A stretch of 20,256 bases of DNA, taken from NCBI GenBank assembly GCA_040773965.1, contig JAXGVG010000018.1, forward strand, positions 1 through 20,256, given 5' to 3'. This stretch comes from JAXGVG01 sp040773965 (GTDB lineage: Bacteria > Pseudomonadota > Alphaproteobacteria > UBA9219). The notes under the pieces were generated by a model. The model was not told the DNA's origin and searched no databases. It saw nothing but the letters and a program-made list of their open reading frames with translations. A program made the position numbers and the translations under genes. The first letter of the stretch is position 1; the number at the start of each line of letters is the position of its first letter. Positions 1 to 5,005 of the stretch are shown here, in pieces.

Positions 1-1299
1 GTGCTCCTCGGCGGCAAAACGGCGGAACGTCAAGTTTCGCTCATGTCCGGCACGAACGTTTGGCTCAAGCTCCTGCATTCGCCCGCCTACAAACCCGAGC
101 CCTATCTTCTGGCCACGGATAGCAGCGTGTGGCGGCTGCCCTACATGTTCACGCTTAACCATACGGTGGATGAAATCCTGTTCCATTGCGCGCAGGCCAA
201 AGCCATCGAAGCGCGCCTGAAAACACTAATTCCGCCAGTTCGCGAACGTCTCGGCCTTGACCCTCTTACGTCGCGCGATCTTCCCGAACGCATGACGCTT
301 GATCAGTTCTGCCACGACGCGCGTGACGACGGCGCTTTCGTCTTTATCGCGCTTCACGGCGGCGAAGGCGAAGACGGGACGCTGCAGGCCTTGCTCGACC
401 ACCATGGTCTTCCCTACAACGGTTCGGGTCCCATGGCTTCGCGCGCGTGCATGGACAAGGACGAAACGGGTAAAATCATCCGCGCCTTGAACGACGACAG
501 GCTGACCTCGACGCCGAAGGTCGGCTTTTCGCTGGACGATCCTTCGGCAACCTCCTCCTCGATCTGGGACGAGGCGCGCGCCGCGTTTCAGACGGAAGAT
601 CTTCTGATCAAACCGCTCGGCGACGGCTGCTCGGCGGGCGTCGTGCGGCTCCGTTCGGCGGAAGAGCTTTCCGTCTATATTCATGCGCTGAAGAACGGCT
701 ACCCGATGCTTTTGCCGGAGACGCTGGCGCATCTGGATCAGGCCATCGAGCTCCCCGTTCATGCCAGCCGGCTGTTGCTTGAGCCGTTTATCGTTACCGA
801 CGCCATCCACATCGAAGACCGCGAGCTTGTTCACGAGCCTAAAACCGGCTGGATCGAATTGACGGTGGGCGTTATGGAACACGGCGGGCGCTATCGCGCG
901 CTGTCGCCCAGCATCACCGTGGCGCAAGGAACCGTGCTGTCGCTGGAAGAAAAGTTTCAGGGCGGCACCGGGGTCAACCTCACGCCTCCGCCGGACAACA
1001 TCATCAGCCCGGAACAGCGGGATCTGATCCGCGAAAAGGTCGCCCTGGCCGCGAAAGAGCTGGGGATTGAAGGCTATGCGCGGCTTGATATATTCTTCAA
1101 CACGCGCAGCAGCCAGACCCTTATCATCGAAGCCAATACGCTGCCGGGGCTAACGGCCTCGACGGTGATCTTCCATCAAGCCCTTGCCGAAAATCCGCCC
1201 TTCTCCCCCCGCACGTTTCTGGAAAGGCTGATTGAGTACGGTCTTCAGCGTAAAAAAGACCACGACGCCGGAGACCAGCTTACCGCGCAAGCCTTTTAA
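1..1299 (+). CDS. ddl: D-alanine--D-alanine ligase (5'-partial, long form)
   Basis: ATP-grasp ligase that joins two D-alanines in the cytoplasm for the peptidoglycan stem peptide. The reading frame is open from base 1 and begins inside the conserved N-terminal motif LLGGKTAERQVSL, so a few residues lie upstream of the window and the GTG at base 1 is not the true start. Visible signatures in partial numbering are AERQVSL with Glu9, HGGEGEDGTLQ near 119, LPYNGSG, the ATP-grasp segment LLIKPLGDGCSAG with Ser211, YARLDI, and EANTLPG with Glu377 and Asn379. At over 430 residues it is clearly longer than the roughly 300-residue E. coli DdlB. The extra length lies between the N-terminal motif and HGGEGEDG, and before the WIELTVG strand. 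The position of the E. coli active-site Tyr216 (EAKY) is EEKF here, so Phe319 replaces Tyr. It is the first of three packed genes, 12 bases upstream of ftsQ, as in dcw clusters. The family assignment is firm; substrate preference is not settled. Confidence 0.95.
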   Translation: MLLGGKTAERQVSLMSGTNVWLKLLHSPAYKPEPYLLATDSSVWRLPYMFTLNHTVDEILFHCAQAKAIEARLKTLIPPVRERLGLDPLTSRDLPERMTLDQFCHDARDDGAFVFIALHGGEGEDGTLQALLDHHGLPYNGSGPMASRACMDKDETGKIIRALNDDRLTSTPKVGFSLDDPSATSSSIWDEARAAFQTEDLLIKPLGDGCSAGVVRLRSAEELSVYIHALKNGYPMLLPETLAHLDQAIELPVHASRLLLEPFIVTDAIHIEDRELVHEPKTGWIELTVGVMEHGGRYRALSPSITVAQGTVLSLEEKFQGGTGVNLTPPPDNIISPEQRDLIREKVALAAKELGIEGYARLDIFFNTRSSQTLIIEANTLPGLTASTVIFHQALAENPPFSPRTFLERLIEYGLQRKKDHDAGDQLTAQAF

Positions 1300-1311
1300 C
1301 GCGACGAGAAA

Positions 1312-2175
1312 ATGCCCCGGTTCCGATCCAACCCCCTTCGCGGCAGCGTCAGCCAGAATTTTTCGTCACGTTCGCGCGGACGGACGTCGCCGCCGATCTT
1401 TACGCTGGGCTGGCGGCTGGCGCTGCTGGTTGGTTCGGCGGCCATGCTTCTTTTGCTCGGCACCTGGCTCTGGCACAGCGGATGGCCCGAACGCCAGGCC
1501 GATCGTCTGGCCAACGCATCGCTGCGCATGACGAAAAAGGCTCGCTTCGCCCTTAAAGACATTACCGTCAAGGGGAGGAAATACACCTCAAAGAAAGAAA
1601 TTCTCGACGCGCTCGGCGTTTCGGCAGGCATGCCGATTTTGGCCATCGACCTTGACGCCGCGCACACCCGCCTCACGCAGCTTCCATGGATCGAGAGCGT
1701 CTCCATCAAGCGTCAGCTGCCGGATACGCTGGCCGTGCGCCTGACCGAACGCGAACCCATGGCACGCTGGCAAAACGGAGGGCAAATAACGGTCATCGAC
1801 CGGAAAGGCGCGCCGCTTACGATCGCCAAACCGGAGGACTTCGCGTCGCTGCTTCTTGTTGTCGGACCGGACGCGCCGAAGGAAACCGAGGCTTTGTTAA
1901 CAGCCCTTAAAGATTTTCCCTCTATTAGACAGGTTTTAAAGGCGGCAGTGCGCGTAGGCGAAAGGCGCTGGAATCTACATTTGCAGCCCGGCATGATCGC
2001 GCGCCTTCCGGAAGACGGCATGGCGGCAGCCCTGAAACGGCTTGCCTATTTGATTCAGGAGCAAAAGGTGCTGGAGCGCAACATCGTGGCGATCGACCTT
2101 CGTCAGACGGACCGGTTCTTCATCGAGCCGGGCAATCCTGCTTCCGTCTCGATTACCGGGGAATCGCATCCATGA
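1312..2175 (+). CDS. ftsQ: Cell division protein FtsQ
   Basis: Bitopic inner-membrane divisome protein that links early and late division proteins. The 287-residue product has a basic, Arg/Ser-rich cytoplasmic tail (about 1-30) and one membrane segment (about 31-51, WRLALLVGSAAMLLLLGTW). A periplasmic POTRA domain follows (about 81-150), starting FALKDITVKG and including LPWIESVSIKRQLPDTL, and then the FtsQ beta domain. Length and order match the family. The ATG at 1312 lies 12 bases after the ddl stop, with a weak purine-rich GACGAGAAA in front. The 3' end overlaps ftsA by ATGA, so the two are probably translationally coupled. Identification rests on the POTRA/FtsQ pattern and on position between ddl and ftsA. 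Confidence 0.93.
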   Translation: MPRFRSNPLRGSVSQNFSSRSRGRTSPPIFTLGWRLALLVGSAAMLLLLGTWLWHSGWPERQADRLANASLRMTKKARFALKDITVKGRKYTSKKEILDALGVSAGMPILAIDLDAAHTRLTQLPWIESVSIKRQLPDTLAVRLTEREPMARWQNGGQITVIDRKGAPLTIAKPEDFASLLLVVGPDAPKETEALLTALKDFPSIRQVLKAAVRVGERRWNLHLQPGMIARLPEDGMAAALKRLAYLIQEQKVLERNIVAIDLRQTDRFFIEPGNPASVSITGESHP

Positions 2176-3524
2176 GCCGCTTGACGGAATGGCTCTTCGA
2201 CAAGCCGCGCGTCGCGCAGGGCGAAGTTTTTTCGGTGCTCGACGTCGGCACAAGCAAAATCGCCTGTTTCATCGCGCGCATGGACGATCAGGGCCAGCCG
2301 CGCGTGACGGGTATCGGCCACCAGCTGGCCGAAGGCGTGCGCGGCGGAATGATCGCCGACATGGAAGCCGTCCAGCGGGCCATCACGGCGGCCGTCGCCA
2401 CGGCGGAACAAATGGCAGGCGAAACGATCGAGCGCGTGACCGTCAACATCGCGGGACCGCAAATCGTCTCCCAGACCGCCGCCATTGAACTTCCCCTTCA
2501 TGGCCGTGAAATCACCCCCGGCGATCTTGAACGGCTTCTGAGTCAGGGCCAAATGCTGGCCCCGGAAGATTCCCAGGGCCACGCACTGGAGCTGATCCAC
2601 ACCATTCCGGTGCATTACATGCTGGACGGCCAGAAAGGCATCCGCGATCCGCTGGGCATGATCGGCAACGTCCTGCACACGCAATTGCATCTTGCCTCGG
2701 CCGCTTTCGGACCCGTACGCACATTGATCACGGCGGTGGCGCGATGTCATCTGGAGGTTGAACGCCTTGTCGTCGCGCCCTACGCGAGCGGCTTGTCCTG
2801 TCTTGTGGAAGACGAAATGGATCTTGGCTGCACGGTCATCGACATGGGCGCGGGCACGACATCGTTGGCCATTTTCGCCGATGGGCGCCTTATGCACGTT
2901 GACGGCGTGCCGCTGGGCGGCGGGCATATTACAAACGACATAGCGCGCGGCCTGACAACGACGCTGGCGCACGCGGAGCGGCTGAAAACGCTTTATGGCA
3001 GCGCGATCCCCGCGTCGCTCGACGAGCGCGAGATCATCGACGTGCCGCAAGTCGGCGAAGAAGCGCCGGAGTTCGCCAATCACGTCCCCAAATCGCATCT
3101 GATCCGCGTCATCCAGCCGCGCCTTGAGGAAACGTTCGAAATGGTCCGCGTGCGGCTTGAAAAAAGCGGTCTGAACGACGTGGCGGGACGGCGCGCCGTG
3201 CTGACGGGCGGGGCAAGCCAGCTTCCCGGGACACGCGAGGTGGCCCAGCGCCTTCTCGATAAGCAGGTGCGCCTTGGCCGCCCGCTGCGCATTACGCGCC
3301 CCTTTACCGGCGGGCTGTCTTCGATCACGCCGATGCGCCATGCCCCGGCGGCCTCGACGGGTTTGGCCGAAGCGACGTCGGGTCCCGCTTTCGCCACAAC
3401 GGCAGGCCTTCTGGCTGTGGCTCAACAACCCGACATCGCTGCCGCCTATAGCGGCATAATGGACTTCACCGGCGGCGGCAATGTCTTCACCCGCCTCGGG
3501 CAGTGGGTGAAGCAGAATTTGTAA
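2172..3524 (+). CDS. ftsA: Cell division protein FtsA
   Basis: Actin-like ATPase that tethers FtsZ filaments to the inner membrane and recruits later divisome proteins. The 450-residue product shows the phosphate-1 motif VLDVGTSKIACFIA near residue 21, the phosphate-2 motif VIDMGAGTTSLAIFADG near 222 and the adenosine motif VLTGGASQLPG near 343. It ends with a C-terminal amphipathic stretch (FTRLGQWVKQNL) fitting the membrane-targeting helix. The start codon overlaps the ftsQ stop (ATGA). In most alphaproteobacteria ftsZ follows directly. Here a convergent aminotransferase gene begins 16 bases after the ftsA stop, so ftsZ must lie elsewhere. I see no terminator between the two convergent genes. 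Confidence 0.95.
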   Translation: MSRLTEWLFDKPRVAQGEVFSVLDVGTSKIACFIARMDDQGQPRVTGIGHQLAEGVRGGMIADMEAVQRAITAAVATAEQMAGETIERVTVNIAGPQIVSQTAAIELPLHGREITPGDLERLLSQGQMLAPEDSQGHALELIHTIPVHYMLDGQKGIRDPLGMIGNVLHTQLHLASAAFGPVRTLITAVARCHLEVERLVVAPYASGLSCLVEDEMDLGCTVIDMGAGTTSLAIFADGRLMHVDGVPLGGGHITNDIARGLTTTLAHAERLKTLYGSAIPASLDEREIIDVPQVGEEAPEFANHVPKSHLIRVIQPRLEETFEMVRVRLEKSGLNDVAGRRAVLTGGASQLPGTREVAQRLLDKQVRLGRPLRITRPFTGGLSSITPMRHAPAASTGLAEATSGPAFATTAGLLAVAQQPDIAAAYSGIMDFTGGGNVFTRLGQWVKQNL

Positions 3525-3540
3525 CGTTGAATAGCGTGCC

Positions 3541-4710
3541 TTACTTCCCAAACGCCTTCTTGATGCGCTCCACGGCTTCCTGCATACGCTCTTTGGAAAC
3601 CGTCAAAGCAAAACGCACATAGCCCTCGCCCGGATCGCCGAAACCGCTACCGGGCGTGGTGACGATGCCCGCCTCGCGCAAAAGCATGGACGTGAATTCC
3701 TTCGACGTCATGCCTTTCGGCGTGGGACACCAGAGATAAAACGTCGCCTTCGGCTTCTCGGGTTTGAGGCCGACTTGGCGCAAGCCTTTCACAAGCACGT
3801 TCAGACGCCCCTGATATGTCCTCTGCATTTTGGATACGCACGCCTGATCGCCCTCAAGCGCCGTAATGCCCGCTTCCTGAATGGCGTTGAACGCGCCGGA
3901 ATCGATGTTGCTCTTGATCTGGCCGAGGCCCGCGAGCATGTCCGCGTTGCCGACGGCAAAACCGAGGCGCCAGCCGGTCATGTTGTACGTCTTGGAAAGC
4001 GAGTGAAACTCGATACCCACCTCTTTCGCGCCCGGCACTTCAAGGAAGCTTATGGGCTTGTATCCGCCCATGCCCATTTCCGTATAGGCCGCGTCATGAC
4101 AGATCATAACGTTGTACTCGTTTGCGAACGCGACGACTTTTTCAAAAAATGCGCGATCGGCTACCGCGCCCGTCGGGTTGTTCGGGTAGTTGATGAACAT
4201 CATTTTGGCCTTGCGAGCCACTTCTTCCGGAATGGCGTTCAGGTCGGGCAGAAAACCGTTTTTCTTGAGAAGAGGCATAAAGTGCGACGTGCCGCCTGCG
4301 AACATCGTTGCGATGTGATACACGGGATAGCAGGGCGACGGCACCAGCGCGACGTCGCCCGGGTTGATAAACGCGAACGGAAAATGCGCGATGCCCTCCT
4401 TTGAGCCGATGAGCGTCAACACTTCCTTGCCCGGGTCGAGATCGACGTTAAAGCGGCGCTTGTACCAGCGCGCGACGCTGCCCTTGAAATCGTTCATGCC
4501 CGAATAGGACGGATATTGATGATTGGCGGGGTTTTCGGCGGCTTTCTTCAAACTCTTGATGATGTGCTTTGGCGTGGGCAAGTCCGGATCGCCAACGCCG
4601 AGATTGATCACGTCGATTCCCTTGGCGATCTGTTCGGCTTTAAGGCGGTCAATTTCCTGAAACAAATAGGGCGGAAGCAACCGCACACGTTCAGCCTTCT
4701 CGAACTTCAT
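3541..4710 (-). CDS. dapL: LL-diaminopimelate aminotransferase-like class I aminotransferase
   Basis: PLP-dependent fold-type I aminotransferase. The DapL family converts tetrahydrodipicolinate directly to LL-diaminopimelate with glutamate as donor, feeding lysine and peptidoglycan. The 389-residue product shows INLGVGDPDLPTP near the N terminus, YPSYSGMNDF, the PLP-contacting NYPNNPTGA, and the Schiff-base lysine in SLSKTYNMTGWRLG (Lys240). I chose the ATG at 4710 because GAGGT lies 4 bases upstream; a reading that starts at 4737 adds nine residues without support. It is convergent with ftsA and divergent from the protease gene, with a candidate promoter at 4760-4788. The aminotransferase class is certain. 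DapL rather than an aspartate or other aminotransferase is my best family match from the pattern YPSYSG...GSKEG...PCYPVY and not proven. Confidence 0.82.
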   Translation of the reverse strand: MKFEKAERVRLLPPYLFQEIDRLKAEQIAKGIDVINLGVGDPDLPTPKHIIKSLKKAAENPANHQYPSYSGMNDFKGSVARWYKRRFNVDLDPGKEVLTLIGSKEGIAHFPFAFINPGDVALVPSPCYPVYHIATMFAGGTSHFMPLLKKNGFLPDLNAIPEEVARKAKMMFINYPNNPTGAVADRAFFEKVVAFANEYNVMICHDAAYTEMGMGGYKPISFLEVPGAKEVGIEFHSLSKTYNMTGWRLGFAVGNADMLAGLGQIKSNIDSGAFNAIQEAGITALEGDQACVSKMQRTYQGRLNVLVKGLRQVGLKPEKPKATFYLWCPTPKGMTSKEFTSMLLREAGIVTTPGSGFGDPGEGYVRFALTVSKERMQEAVERIKKAFGK

Positions 4711-4759
4711 GGATACCTCATAAATTAAAACTGGCATGACTGGAGGGACTTGCTCTTAG

Positions 4760-4788
4760 AATAAAAAAGCTCTGAATCCTACTGGCAA
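4760..4788 (-). promoter_or_regulatory. Candidate sigma-70 promoter of dapL
   Basis: Read on the minus strand, TTGCCA (4788-4783; five of six consensus bases) is followed after exactly 17 bases by TTTATT (4765-4760; four of six). The -10 box lies about 50 bases upstream of the dapL ATG. It is the only good match in the divergent gap for this direction. It is inferred from sequence only. Confidence 0.45.
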
Positions 4789-4808
4789 AATATGTGGGCT
4801 TTCGGAAG

Positions 4809-4836
4809 GCCATGGCCGTTAACCATATAACATGGC
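4809..4836. repeat. Interrupted inverted repeat in divergent promoter region
   Basis: GCCAT (4809-4813) pairs with ATGGC (4832-4836), and GTTA (4818-4821) pairs with TAAC (4828-4831). This leaves a six-base loop and a four-base bulge (GGCC), nine base pairs in all. It sits between dapL and the protease gene, upstream of both, where an operator could be. No regulator is recognisable for it, so the role is open. Confidence 0.4.
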
Positions 4837-4955
4837 ATAGCGCCTGCTTTTTTTCATATTTATACGGCCCCCCATATGATTAACCAAACATTAATTTCTC
4901 TGGACAAATTCGCCTAAATACTTCAAAGTGCTGGCGAACTCCAGACAAACCAGCC

Positions 4956-4990
4956 GCCCCGAAAAGCCACAGGTACCGGGGGCTTTTTTT
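4956..4990 (+). terminator. Terminator-like hairpin with seven-U tract in protease leader
   Basis: AAAAGCC (4962-4968) can pair with GGCTTTT (4981-4987) around a 12-base loop, followed by a run of T to 4990. Alternatively GCCCC (4956-4960) pairs with GGGGC (4979-4983). The two pairings compete for the same 3' arm. The U-tract ends only a few bases before the ribosome-binding GAGG at 4996-4999 of the protease gene. It may therefore be a leader terminator (attenuator), the 3' end of a short upstream transcript, or an incidental hairpin. A small hairpin, CTGG/CCAG (4931-4944), lies just upstream. I recognise no known riboswitch class. Confidence 0.5.
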
Positions 4991-5005
4991 AACATGAGGC
5001 TTTCC

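Noticed and set aside
2103..3551. 482-residue open frame on the minus strand across ftsA
   Set aside because: It is opposite a full, motif-complete ftsA, has an Arg/His/Ala-rich composition typical of antisense frames in GC-rich DNA, and shows no recognisable motif.
4940..4985. Similarity of ACAAACC...AAAGCCAC to a c-di-GMP (GEMM) riboswitch
   Set aside because: The conserved second hairpin and the rest of the aptamer are missing and the spacing is too short, so the resemblance is to short words only.
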